Source: Cyanodermella asteris | Lineage: Eukaryota > Ascomycota > Lecanoromycetes > Ostropales > Stictidaceae | Assembly: GCA_900618795.1 (NCBI GenBank) | Contig: UYJD01000008.1 | Coordinates: 941,662-1,005,661 of the forward strand | Reading direction: 5' to 3' | Length of the DNA stretch: 64,000 nt | Part shown: piece after piece, positions 32,350 to 43,863 of the stretch | Layout of the letters: each line of letters opens with the position of its first letter | Numbering within the stretch: the first letter of the stretch is position 1 | Notes under the pieces: generated by a model | What the model saw: only the letters and a program-made list of their open reading frames with translations | Database searches by the model: none | Told to the model about the DNA's origin: nothing | Translations under genes and position numbers: made by a program

Positions 32350-33800
32350 TGTTGAGGATGCGGAATGAACTCAGTCTAGTCGCGAGGAGTGAATGAGGTG
32401 TGATATGCTTTGGTTGTTATTTGTTCAACGTGTCAGATGTGGATGGTGGGGATGATTCTGATTGTGATGAGAATAATGAGATTGGAGAACAAACCAGCGT
32501 ACTCTCCCTGCTATATATACATTGTTCACGATGTCCCTTGATGGCGACATTAGAGCATGGTTTGTCAACAGCACCCTCTGCATAGAGGCGTTGTGAGCAC
32601 GATGTCCCTACGGTCGCGGCTGAGTAAGTGAAGATGTGTTTTTTCAAGGGCATTTCAGAGCTCCAAAAGGCAAGCCTGATGTGTCAGCGAAGCAGAGTCT
32701 CACCCGGGGCATCAATCAACGGCTGCCTCTGCGGGTTGATCTTGGCCCGGCCTTGCTCCAAAGCACAAGTCACGTGGCTGACAAACGGCCTCAACGTTCG
32801 TGAAGGGTGTCGGAATCCAGCCCGAGGCCTGTCACGCCATGGACCTTTTATCAAATCTGGCTTGTCAATTTACATGATCCTCTCTCCTCATCTAATGAGT
32901 TGTCAACAGAGCTTCCATGCCAGGTAGGCTCAATTCCAGCCGGAAATCCGTTTTGTATCAGTATTCGACAGCTTGATGGCTCGAAGAGCGAGATACACGC
33001 AAGAATGAACCACCAAGGCCCAACCGCAATAACGTCAGTTTGCGAGCTGAAATGTCGTCAGGTCCTTTTCTGTTGGTCATTTCAAAGTCACCAGATGCCG
33101 CATGCATGGCAGGTTGAGCGAAGTCGTTGCGGAGATAGTCGATTGCCTCGCTGCCTCGTTCCAATTGGCAACACCACCTGAGTTGTCCAGAACACCGATG
33201 ATTCTGCAGCTGCAGGCACACTCTAGCTTTGACATGCTCGAGTACATGCGGAAGTGGGCATCAAAGTAGCAGTCAAGGTAGACACAGGTCGGAGCGTGCA
33301 CAAGCTTGCATGGCAATTGTAGATTCCGGCACGCTGGAATGGGCGTTGCATCGAGCCCCACCAAGCTGAGCGCCCCTGTCACCTGAACACTCCTGCATCA
33401 ACGCCCCTGTGCACACGATATCATGCAGAGTCCAGCCGGCTGAGCCTGTTGGTCGAGCCATGATTATCTCGCGCATCTGGAACACACGCTTGTACAGGGT
33501 CTCAGCTATGCTCTGAAGCTGCCACCCTCCGGCGCGGGGCCTCAAGTGATTGGCCCAAACCCGCCCTGAGTCGCCAGCTACGTGTCAGAGGATCCGGTGC
33601 TCATCAGCTCCAGACTCATGCCTGTGAGCTCCTTTATGCAGTGAATCTTCGTTGTTTCCTTTCGTGCTAACCTACAACTCAGCCCAAGCTGCCTGCTTAC
33701 TCTTTCTAGTCTCCCGGGCAGCTTCTACAAAAGCAATCATCCTACCATCTCAATCCTCTCTCCTTGCATCCTCCATACCACCACTCCCCCGCGCCCCACC
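32350..33800. other. Intergenic, 1.45 kb, shared promoter region
   Basis: Between the divergent NmrA-like and WW-domain genes. It has a TATA-like box at 32512-32519 and CACGTG at 32771-32776. Open frames up to 124 codons show no family motifs. Confidence 0.4.
32512..32519 (-). promoter_or_regulatory. TATA box, NmrA-like gene
   Basis: TATATATA lies 163 bases upstream of the NmrA-like ATG at 32349 (minus strand), in a promoter that otherwise lacks long AT runs. Confidence 0.4.
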
Positions 33801-34686
33801 ATGTCTTTCATCAACAACCTCGTCAACGAATTCACGCACCAGGGCCAGTCGCACGGTGGCCAGGGTAGCGGCAATGGTCCGCCTCAGTGCCCACCACCAT
33901 GGCGCGCACACTGGGACCAGCAGGCTGACCGCTGGATCTTCGTAAACGAGCAGACCGGTCAACGTCAGTACGAGTTTCCTCAGCAGGGCGGCAGCTACGG
34001 CGGTGGCGGCTACGGACAGCAGCCCCAGGGCGGATACGGTGGTGGAGGCTATGGCGCCCCTCCCCAATCTCAAACTGAGCACCACGGTGGTGGCGGCGGA
34101 TGGGGCAAGGCCGCCATCGGAGCTGCAGCTGGTGTTGCTGGTGGCATGTTCTTGGCCCACGAGGGTCACGAGATCAGTGAGTGGCCATCTACATTCCGAA
34201 TTCAGAGCCCAGTCTTTGCGGCCACAATGTCCTGGATCGTTCTGACATGATATGTGTAGAAGAAGACTTTGAGGGGGACAAGTACCGCGCCGAGGAACGT
34301 CTTGATGAAGCCGGCAACTACGCAGAACGCAAGTTCGATAACGGTGTACAAGACGTGGAGGACTTCCCCGAGGATGCCGCACGTTTCGCTGGCAGGACCG
34401 CACAAGATATCTCCGAGGTCCCCGAGGACGTTGGTGCAGCATGGGACAGAACCGAGGATAGAGTCGAGGGCGGATTCGAGCGGGTCGCCCAGGGCATCTC
34501 GGACGTCCCTGAGGATGTTGCAGTAAGTGAACAGGATAATACATAAAGACATGAAGCAGTGTCAGTTCTGACGATGCGCAGGGCGCTTTCGGTCGTGTCG
34601 AGGGCAACTTCGACCGCTTCGGCGACAACATGGAGAACGCTTACGACCAAGGTGAGAACGAGGGTCGCAACAACGACGGATGGTGA
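33801..34686 (+). CDS. WW-domain protein with Gly-rich linker and PED repeats
   Basis: Three exons: 33801-34176, 34260-34522 and 34582-34686, with introns of 83 and 59 bases (GTGAGT to GTAG, GTAAGT to GCAG). The product has 247 residues. Near the N-terminus a WW-like domain (PPPWRAHWDQQADRWIFVN, then FPQQ) could bind proline-rich partners; the second aromatic position is changed (RWIFVN rather than RWYYVN). A Gly/Tyr/Gln-rich linker (GGGGYGQQPQGGYGGGGYG) follows, then a small Ala/Gly-rich hydrophobic stretch (KAAIGAAAGVAGGMFLA). The C-terminal half contains three related units around DFPEDA, EVPEDV and DVPEDV, each followed by an R-x-E or similar segment. Function is unknown; the stretch near 115-125 could insert into or lie on a membrane. 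Confidence 0.85.
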
Positions 34687-34859
34687 TCCTGAACGCATAT
34701 GGAGATGCGAGAAAAATCAACGACAGATTGCATATTCCACGAGGCATGCGACATGATGAGATTGAATGAAGAGCTCCGATCTTTCTCAGATGACTACAAG
34801 AAAATGAACATGTTCTGACATTGAAGACCTTGCACGTTTTCGAGAAGACCCCTTTTGTT

Positions 34860-35578
34860 TCACAACGACTCCGGCTGTGGATCATTCGGATTCTTCGTAT
34901 AGCTAATGCGACCAGCCGGCAAGAAGAAAAGAGCCACTAGCGCCCCCTTCCTGACCTGAGGATAGTGATGCGTCCCTTTGACGTGTCAGTCCCTCTTCCA
35001 CAAGCCGCATGCACCACACCACTTACCTGCACCCGGACTGGTCCAGCCAGCCGCCTGCCACCCCTGCATCCCCTTCAGCTCCGCAGCGTCATCGATCTGC
35101 ACCACGCAATTGATCTCCCCGTACGGATGGGCGTGATACTGCCCGGAATACTCCTCCTCGCTCTCCATGTAGACGGTGGTGATGGAAAAGTACCTGTTCT
35201 CCGCCGTCGGCAGCGCGACCTTCGATCGCCGATACTTCGGTCCGTCCATTTCGACGTTGGCCACCCAGCCTTCGGCGAGGCCGATGCGGACGAGCCGGCA
35301 AAAGTCTTCGTAGTATGGGTTGCCGGGGCCGTAAGTTTGGTTCAGAAACGTTTCGAGGCGATGGCCCGGCGTTCTAGGATGGAAGAGGCGAGGTGTTAGG
35401 AGAGGCTTCATAGGGTCAATTGGGGGGTGGGGGACAAGGGCGCGGGCAACTTCCACGAAACGTACAGGTCGAGGATCTCGTCGAAGAATTCCCGACAGCG
35501 GGTGACGAGCAGCTTTGCATTTGGGTAGGCGTCGAGGTCGACAACCGCGTTTCCTGCGGGGTCAGTGTTGGCCGCCAT
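34860..35578 (-). CDS. p-Hydroxylaminobenzoate lyase-like protein (DUF4863), 3' frame break
   Basis: Resembles the DUF4863 family, whose characterised bacterial member (PnbB) converts p-hydroxylaminobenzoate to protocatechuate and ammonium. Exon 1 is 35466-35578 (ATG at 35578, CREFFDEILDL), exon 2 is 35027-35373 and exon 3 is 34860-34955. Introns are 35374-35465 and 34956-35026 with good GT-AG ends. Conserved stretches are GNPYYEDFCRLVRIGLAEGW and GQYHAHPYGEINCVVQID, with a His pair that could bind metal, and GWQAAGWTSPG. The last exon should read GALVALFFLPAGRISY, but exon 2 and exon 3 join one base out of frame. The five-G run (minus strand) at 34943-34947 is the likely place: four G would restore the frame and give about 184 residues. 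The gene is probably functional with a sequencing error. The substrate in fungi is not proven. Confidence 0.8.
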
Positions 35579-36579
35579 GGTGCTTTGTGTGCCAATGTCC
35601 GTATTTTAGTTCAAAATATATTCCTCTTTCTTTTAGTGACAGAGGTCCAGAAGATGGCGGCAAGGTGATATTAATACTTCTATTGCCTGTACCTAACGAC
35701 TGCCATGTCGTCCCTATCAGGATCCCTTGGTACCTTGGTCGGTCAGACTGGGCCTTGATACTATTCGACGATCTCGCCAAAAAAAAGAATGTGTCAAGTG
35801 AAGTTTCAATCAATTGCCTAGGACGGGAAATTTGTTGCCGGGCAGCCGCCTTTCCCGACGCTTTGTTTCGAGAAGTTGGGGTCGGGGTGCCCCAGATCAG
35901 CAATCGGTACACCAATGGCGGGGCCGGGGTAGAGAGAGCCTCCAATGCGTTTCTTCAGGTTCGGCCGGTAACTTTGAACTTCTTGTTACTCACCATCTTG
36001 CCTTTTGGACATGCATCGATGCCACGCTTCTTTCCCACAATTCGACGCCTTGACATTCAGACGACAGTCAAGTCTCGTTTTGTGATTGGCAATGGCTAAG
36101 AATTGCTCGTTTGCCCACCAATGACTGTGAATTGGCTTCGTGAGAATCATCACGAAACGCCTCTGACGAAGCGCACTCATTTCCGTCCTTAGCTTTGACT
36201 GACCACGGCGATCTTGACGCGTCCGCCTGATCTCCTCTTGTGGTCGTCGGGTCGGCTGCAAGATCTGAACCGAAGTCAGCTCTCTCGGCGCTCTTTCGCT
36301 TCTTGCCTGCTTCCGCTCGAGTGCTTTCATGCTTCATTTTGACTTTGCGGGATTCGCTCGAATGTACGGCCATGAAACGAATAGGTTCCACAGCAAGATT
36401 CAATCGGATGTCCACGGGCTATTCGGCATCCTGGGCAGCTTGAGCATATCTTGCCTGCCTTACCCTCTGTCCAAGTGCTCCTCTATGTCATGCCATCTGA
36501 TTTAAATACCAGGATCCCCATCTCCTCACCGATATTGCCTCGTTCTTCAATCCTGCTCCCTTCTTGCCCCCTTTCCATC
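35579..36579. promoter_or_regulatory. Shared promoter region, DUF4863 and MDR genes
   Basis: About 1 kb between two divergent genes. No gene was recognised; the long plus-strand open frame at 35515-36099 has no proper start and no family motif. A direct repeat CCTTGG-TA-CCTTGG occurs near 35725-35740. Confidence 0.35.
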
Positions 36580-37701
36580 ATGGCGACCATATCGTCTCCT
36601 GGTCTTCCGCCGGACATGCTCGAAGCACACGTCCAACCCGATACTACCGTTCGAATTCACCGTGTCCCTCTCCCTACGCTAACGTCTCCCCACCACATCC
36701 TCGTACGCGTCCACGCTGCCGGCATTAACCCAAAAGACTGGAAGATGCCCGCCGGAATGCTCAAGACGATTGCGGACTGTCCCAACTCGGGAGACGACGT
36801 AGCAGGCACCGTCGTCGCACTATGCTCTCACTCGTCCGGGACCTTCCGCCTCGGAGACAGGGTCGCGGGCTTGCACGAGTTGGGCGCCCCCGGCGGAGCG
36901 TATGCCGAGTATGCGGTCCTTCACGACTACTCGACCTTTCAGCTACCGGACGCTGGCAAGGACGGAGGGTGGGATTTTGAGAAGGCGGCCGGTGTTCCCA
37001 TGATCGCGTTGATGGCGGCGATTGGATTCTTTGGAATGTTGAGGGTGTGTGCGGGACCGTGGGAGGTGGTGGGTGCAAAGGAGGAGAGACCACTGCTCGT
37101 ATATGGTGCTGCGTCGGGGGTGGGGAGCATGGCCGTGAAGATGGCGCAGATCATGGGTGTTCATCCCGTGATTTGTGTCGCGGGCCGGGGCGCAGAGTTC
37201 GTCGAGGGCATCATTGATCGATCACGGGGCGATGCGATTGTCGACTACCGACGAGGGAGCGACCAGACGGTCAAAGGGATCAAGGAAGCATTGGAGGGTC
37301 GAAAGCTGCGCTTCGCATTCGATGCCGTCAGCGACAAGGACAGCTTTGCGAATATCGCGCAGGTACTGGATTCGGAGGATGGAAAGGTCACGTTGGTCCT
37401 GCCGCAAGTCAGAGAGGAGTTCAGGAGGGACTGGCAGACGAACACCATGGCGGGCATGCTTTTCAAACCGCTGAAGCCGGTGGAAGAGGGACGGGATATC
37501 GGACGGCTAGGCGGCGATTGTCATGGGCCCGAGTTCGGCTTCATGGCCACGGGGATGATTTCGAGGTGGCTGGCGTCCGGCAGGCTGGAGCCTCATCCGT
37601 ACGAAACCGTCGAGGGTGGTCTGGAAGCGTTGGAAGGGGCGCTGATGAGGCTCAGGTCAGGGAGCATATCGGCCCAGAAACTGGTCATCAAATTGGTGTG
37701 A
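36580..37701 (+). CDS. Zinc-free MDR oxidoreductase (quinone/enoyl reductase type)
   Basis: Medium-chain dehydrogenase/reductase of the quinone oxidoreductase or enoyl reductase type, likely NADPH-dependent and cytosolic. It is a single exon of 373 residues. The ATG at 36580 is used rather than an upstream non-ATG start. The N-terminal GroES-like domain reads HILVRVHAAGINPKDWKMP and GDDVAGTVV. The Rossmann part has LLVYGAASGVGSMAVKMAQ and ends with SGSISAQKLVIKLV, a typical last strand of the family. The zinc ligands of true alcohol dehydrogenases are absent. Related fungal genes occur as trans-acting enoyl reductases or toxin and quinone reductases. It faces the DUF4863 gene and converges with a Zn2Cys6 regulator. 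Confidence 0.9.
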   Translation: MATISSPGLPPDMLEAHVQPDTTVRIHRVPLPTLTSPHHILVRVHAAGINPKDWKMPAGMLKTIADCPNSGDDVAGTVVALCSHSSGTFRLGDRVAGLHELGAPGGAYAEYAVLHDYSTFQLPDAGKDGGWDFEKAAGVPMIALMAAIGFFGMLRVCAGPWEVVGAKEERPLLVYGAASGVGSMAVKMAQIMGVHPVICVAGRGAEFVEGIIDRSRGDAIVDYRRGSDQTVKGIKEALEGRKLRFAFDAVSDKDSFANIAQVLDSEDGKVTLVLPQVREEFRRDWQTNTMAGMLFKPLKPVEEGRDIGRLGGDCHGPEFGFMATGMISRWLASGRLEPHPYETVEGGLEALEGALMRLRSGSISAQKLVIKLV

Positions 37702-38289
37702 TTTGGCTCGATGATTGGGCCACAGATATTGTCTTGTCTGGGCATGAGCGAGGTTGTCTGAAACACATTAATGTCAATGCACTTTTTCTGAGTTGGACGA
37801 ACCGCTCAGCGACGCTCTCAGCCGTCTCCATGAATGTAGATCTCGGAGAGCCTCGCCATTGCTCCATCTACTGGCTCAACGCTCTTCTCGAACTCTGTAT
37901 GCTGACTCGACGGCATCGATTTCGAGGCGCGGACGCGACCTGCTTGCAAAACTTCTTGTGACGGCTGTGGTCGGGGCACAATCTGGTTCAAGAACATCGT
38001 GATTGAAAGATGATATCTATCACTATTGCTTCTCGCAAATCGCTAGTCATTCCCAAAACACCTCTCGATCGTGAGACTCACTCAAGCTCTAGGCCTGTGC
38101 ATGTTTCGAATATGCGAAACCGGAAAACACGATCCATCCCATTGCTCCGCTTTAAATGCATGTATATGACCCGCCTGCTCATGCAACAAACGAGATTGTA
38201 TCCAAAACTGCAAGAAACCGAAAAAGTTGTATCGCGTGAATCAAAAATTTGAAAAGGAAGTTGTGGTAGGAAAAAAAATCAAAAAATCA
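37702..38289. other. Convergent intergenic, 0.6 kb
   Basis: The MDR and Zn2Cys6 regulator genes end here. No gene was recognised. Confidence 0.4.
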
Positions 38290-39905
38290 TCAAAGCTCGT
38301 CCGGGAGTCTCAGCTTAATGGTCTCCGGGACATGGAAGCTGTGCTCCTGCAACCGACGGCCCATTTCCCTACACCAGGTCGCCTCGTCGAAGCGCCCGCG
38401 ATTGTAGAAGAACTCGCCCGCGAGCTTGATCGAGATGGCCCCGTTGAACCGGCTGACGCTCGGCGTGACCGGGTCCAAAATTGTCGGTATGCAGCGGGCC
38501 ACATTCGTGGCCAGGCCATGTGTTTCCTGATCCATGGCTTCGCGCGAGGGGAGCGTGTGCTGTGCAAAGTCCACCCACCCGGAATCGTACAGCTGCACGA
38601 TATTGATGCTCAGCGCCATCATGAAGAAGTAGTACTGCATGTTCAGGTAGCAGGACCGACAGTCTTGGAACGAAAAGACGTAGCCCAGCTCTGCGTCGTA
38701 AGGGGTCGGCTCGTACCAGGCCAGGGAAGGCAAGGTTGTGTGACGCACGAGCGACGTCTCGCAAACCATCCCGCTGTACCAGTTCAGCAGCTGAGAGCGA
38801 AGCTGCAGCGCGTGGGCCAGGACGCGCTCCGCCTGTCTCGGTGACGGTGAAGAACTGAACAAGTTATCCGTCTCCTCCAGACACGAGGGTACTTGAGCGG
38901 CAAAATTCATGAGCCCGACCCAGATGTCTGACGCGCCCTCGCCGGTGACAAGCTCCTGCCATTCCGGGCGAGTGAAGATGATCCTTTTGCGCTGAATCAG
39001 CCCCTGGCATGCGAGAACGTAACGGAGCCCCTGAAGCAGCAGTCGACCTTCGTTGGTATCCCACGCGAGTGGTTCGAATGACTCCAGCAGAAGCAAGGCG
39101 CCTTGTAGGTGGTTTTCCCAGGCAAAAGAATTGGTCGAGTGTCCCTGGTTCAGCTCGCACTGAGCCAAAAGTATGATGGCAGCCAAGGTCCCGGTAGGTG
39201 CATATCGATTCGTCTTGTCGAGATTGCTCGCGAGGCGGGAGATGGCATTGCCGTAGATCGATTTCGACTTGGCCACGATCAAAGGGTCGTTGTATTCCCT
39301 ACCGAGGTGATACATGCACAACGCATCGACGGCCGATGGCAGGGCTGGATGCTGGCCGATGATATCAGGCAGCAGGTACATGTAGGCGAAATGTGACCGG
39401 TCGATGTTCGAAGTGTAGTGTGGCAAATAAAGGTGGATAAAGTTTGCCAACATCTGCGAGCGCCGTTCGCGACTGGTGTCCATCTCCTGCAGGGTAGGCA
39501 GGAGCGCCATGGGCGGTGTCGACGAGAGGAATACGGTCGGGTGTTCGTTTTCACCGATGTCCGCGTACTCTCGTGGAACCGGAGAGCTCCGAGGAACGGG
39601 AGAACCTCGTGGAATAGGCATAGTCGCAGAGCTGCGGGCATAACTGGCTTGGGCTCGAGCTGCTACTCTCAGAGTCTGGTCCCGAAACGCTGGACTTCTC
39701 CGTCGTACCGTGGAAGGATCTGCGTATCCTTCACACTCGTAGCCTTGTCGAGGACATCGAAGGCAGGTCGGCTTGGTCTCATCGCACTGAGCAAGTTCTG
39801 TTAGCCAAGGGAAAGGATCCAGGACAATGGTTCGGGATGTCTGTCGGTACGTACCTTGACCTTACGTCTCTTACATGTCTCACAACCGTTGGATCTGCGT
39901 GGCAT
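38290..39905 (-). CDS. Zn2Cys6 transcription factor
   Basis: Fungal binuclear zinc-cluster regulator, nuclear. Exon 1 is 39855-39905 and exon 2 is 38290-39786, with a 68-base intron (GTACGT to TCAG) that splits the zinc cluster just before its third cysteine. The product has 515 residues. The cluster is intact: CETCKRRKVKC, then TKPTCLRCPRQGYEC, which fits C-x2-C-x6-C-x5-C-x2-C-x6-C. The rest is helical and matches the fungal-specific transcription factor domain (FIHLYLPHYTSNIDRSHFAY, AIILLAQCELNQ, WENHLQGALLLLES). The gene lies next to an MDR reductase and a DUF4863 lyase, so it could be a pathway-specific regulator of them; this is inference from position. Confidence 0.93.
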
Positions 39906-42900
39906 AGTGATTACAAATACAGAAAAGGAAACAGACGGAAGTCATACGAGGTCTGTCGTAGTTGAAGACGGCAAAGAAGACGTTCTCGAGTCGTTGGTCA
40001 CTCGAGTATATAATAAAGCAGAGAGGCCATCGAGATACAACGGCTGTCAGCTCCCTCTAGCCCAGATCAGAAAGAAGCTCGAAGAAGAAGCAGGCTGGAT
40101 CGAGCTCGAGCAGGGCCCGATGGTGAGATACTTTCTCGAGGGCAACCATGACTGGTGTATTGGAGTGTGATGTACTTAGCTGGTTAGCGTGCCGGGTGGA
40201 CCGTCATATCAAAGCAGCCGCAGCAATATGGCGCGCTTGAAGCGGTGACGAGTGAGATGACAGCGGTGGTCGCGAGAAGGGTATGAGATGATGTCGGATG
40301 GTAAGTATAGAGTTTCGACAAGCTCGCATGATTCATCCTTCCTGGCCTGCACGGTAACGCGGCCGTGCAATCGGAACTCGGGCCTTCGAGTGTCCTCTTC
40401 GCACCGCTGGCAAAATAATTGGATATAAAAGCCTGTCCCATGAGGTATTTGCAGCCGTCCAGCACCCCTGGCAAGGCGTCTCGATCGTCTGGATGTTGCA
40501 CAGGCTGTATGGTTACTCAGGAAATTGGTCAGACAAAATGGTTTCCTGGGCGGTATCGCGACTCCGCAGTCACGAATGCCCGCTGCTCACAAACGCAGAC
40601 AAATCAGAGTAAACTCCTCTTCTCCCGCTTCTTCCGCACCTTCGGCCAGCTACGGCAGAGCCCTGTTTCATTGCTATCTGTCTTTGACACCATCCTGCCG
40701 TGTTCCTCTTCTGTCAAGCCATCCGCTATCCGTAGCTATCTTGCTCTCGAAATGTCTGGCCCCTGCACGACAGTTCGTCCGCAGCTCTGCCGCAATATTC
40801 GTCCGCTTCCGCATGTCCGCAAAGGGCTTCTGTTTCGAGCTCGAAGTTGATGCCTAATTGCTTGTCCCTTTTTGTTGGTCCTCGCGTGAGTCTTTTACAT
40901 TGTCTGCTATAATGCGCCACCACAGACATCGTAGGCCATCAGTCTCGAGTCCTGATCCGTTGGGGCTGAAGCTGACGGAGCGCGTCACTGCTCACTGATG
41001 GCTCTACAGACGAACGGACTTCCGACACCCAGATCCCGTTTTCGATTCGTTCCATGGGGAGAAAGTCATATAGCCACGGGCGGTCGGCCTTACGACCACC
41101 CGTGTGGCGCTACCAACTCCCTAATCTAGTTGGCATAAACCAGTCATGGACATACCACAATGAGAAACTCAGCACTGTACAATCGAATGCGTGTTGCTCT
41201 TTCAGAGTCGGAACGCAGCCGTGGCCTCGCTGCTTTCGGCCCAACGCTCGACGAAAGAACATTACATGTCTACGTGCTGTACTTCTGTATCTGTGGGGAA
41301 CCTACCTCCTTCTCGCACGTACGGTATGCATCCAGAAAGGTTGAACGTCACCATCGACAATAATTCTCTCCTGCTATCATTCCCGTCCCTTCACGATGCA
41401 AAATATGGTGTTGCAGCTGACCAACATCCTCGCGTGGCTGACATGCTGATGCCAGTACAGTGGTCAGCCTTGCCTGAGCAGGCATCAGTCTACGCATCCA
41501 AGCATCTTGGCCTAAGTACGCCTATATTGACATCCTCGCAAGCTACTCCATACTCGATGTTTCGCCACGGAGGCACACTGTCTAGGCATCTCCATGTGCT
41601 CGCTACTCGGCGTCGCGAAGTTGACAGCGCGAGACCACGACCGTCACAGGTCTGGCTCTGCACCGCGACCCTGACGGCGGACGATCGGCGATCAGCTTGT
41701 GCGATTTCGCTCGTCGACCTAAGCAGCACCCATGAAGAGTCGCCGTTTTCGTCCGCTGCGAATCCATGGGTCCTCTGACTGCCTCAGCCGCAGAAGAAAT
41801 GATCTTCAACACTTTGCCATGGAGTGGCCCGACCTGCGGATGCGGACAAACCGCGCTGGTTTCACATCATAGTAACACAATGCCTACAAAGACCGACGTT
41901 ACCCTATCGCTCATACGTCGCACCTTGAATGACGGCGTGGAAGTGAGAAGCAAGTGCCATCGCGGCACCTTATCCAAGCCATTGGTCGGCTCCATGCATG
42001 TCGTCAGCTGCGGTCTGTCAGCAGGACATTCGTGAGACTTACTGCCGGACAGCGTCGATCATCCAACAGCACCTCGTGTGCCTTGCGCGACTTACAGCGA
42101 TCTTCGACTGAAAACAACGTTTTCGCCGACACGTAACACGATGCGTGTTGGAGACAATCGTTGCTAAGCTTGTACCTTTATTCTGAAAATTCGACCCAGC
42201 TCACCGAGCCCGCACACAATGCATTAGAGTCTAAATGATTGTTCGAAGACGAGATTCCAAAGAAATAACAGACGCACGCACGGTGAGATGACCGACTGAA
42301 GCAGTCGAATGACTGATAGCAGCCTGCGAATTGTGCGGGTTTTACAAACTGCGCAAGCGATGCATCTGAGCAGGACTAAGAACGAGGCATGGCAAGCACC
42401 CAGAATTATCAATGAGAACAGCTGACAGTGGGGAGTACCATATACCTTTGATTCGGTTCTCGAACGTGAATCGCCTCCATTTGCAGGTAAATCCGGCTGA
42501 AGAAAGACGTAGCAAACAACACCACAGACCTGAATAGATAATCATGGAGTACAGCCCATTTACATTCCAACAACTGACATGATTACGTCGAGCCGCGCGT
42601 GAAGAACCTGTTCAGGGACAGAGTCGAGGGCTTGGCCTGCGAGCCTCATGGTGATGCTTGCTGAATATGTGGACACTCCGAAGTCAAACCATGGTCACGC
42701 ACTCCCCTTAAGCGATACATCGATGCACGTTTCTCGATTGAACCGCGGTCTCGTTCCGGCTTCTCTCTGGTCGCTGCCAGGGAGCCTCAAATGCCATTGC
42801 TCGCCTCTCCCGTCATGCACGGCGCTATGATGGAGCAACATACGCTCTTGGATAGTCATGTGGACCTGTCGCCCTTGTTCCTCAACCAGTTCGAATTCCG

Positions 42901-43863
42901 GCAGCTCTCTGCCGAGCAACGCGAGCCTGCGTGTACGGAGCCTGTGCTCGTCCACAGCACCACCATTTGCATCCAGATTTCGCAGTAATGACGGACTCTG
43001 TTGTGACAATATTCTGAACGTCGTCATAGGTAAGTTGAATCAGGCAACGAATCCGTTGTCGACATCATTGCTGTTGTGCTCGAAGGCGGGCCAAACGCCG
43101 ACGAGGGGCGTTTTGGTACTCATTTGACCTCGCTCGGATGTCATATTGCTGAGACTGGATACAGGCAGTGGAGTTGGTTTCTCGTCTATGTAACAATCGA
43201 TGGAGAAGCTCGGACTGGAATCTGTCGATGTGTGAAGGCTTGTAGCTACTAGGCGAAGCAAGACGCCTTAAATGTATGGGTGTGGTATGCTAGACTTGAA
43301 GTATGACGAGACTGAAATCATAGTGGTATTGCCGAGGCCAAGCTCTTGCGAGCCTTATGGCAGATCTGAACCACGACAAAGAAGGCCTTTGACGGATACG
43401 AATTGTCTCACCACGACGCGTCTCTGCAGACAGGTTTTTTGACGCCAAATGGCTGCAGTGCAGCACACAGTCAGATTTGTGGACTCAGAGATATCGGAAC
43501 CAAGTCGAACAAAGATCTGGACCGAATCAAAATGGGTTGTGGTCGGCATTCTGGCGCGATTCAGCAGCTCGTCAAGACTCTTTGATGGGTTGCGCTGTCC
43601 ACGCATGTGAGCTGCTATGCTTGATGGCTACCCGAGTAGAGCCTGATAGAAACAGCATATACCACTCAGAGCTTTGCATCCGGAGGCCATGTCAAAATCC
43701 CGATCGCAGCGGACAAGTACCTTTATCCTGACGTGGAGAGGATGCACGGGTGTCGCATGCGGGTCAGCTCGAATTCGTCTAGTGTATAGGCACGACGCAG
43801 CAAGTATCCGAGACATGAATGCTTTGCCAGTTATGCAAGATGACGCCACGGCGATGCGCGAGA
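39906..43863. other. Gene-poor stretch, 4 kb
   Basis: The longest region without a gene I can support. Open frames exist (for example 40419-40850, 41191-41778 and 42695-43027) but they overlap on several frames, mostly lack ATG starts and show no family motifs. Base composition is not clearly AT-rich, so a RIP-mutated transposon is not evident. Small spliced genes or a noncoding RNA cannot be excluded. Confidence 0.4.

Noticed and set aside
33750-34631. Minus-strand open frame of 293 codons opposite the WW-domain gene
   Set aside because: Runs across both introns of the sense gene and shows no family similarity.
38227-38844. Plus-strand open frame of 205 codons opposite the Zn2Cys6 gene
   Set aside because: Antisense shadow; no start context and no domain.
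41191-41778. Open frame of 195 codons in the gene-poor stretch
   Set aside because: It does not begin with ATG, has no family motif, and overlapping frames of similar length exist. It is kept only as a note in the intergenic entry.
42695-43261. Two minus-strand frames that might form a two-exon gene
   Set aside because: No convincing splice junction joins them and neither part resembles a known protein.
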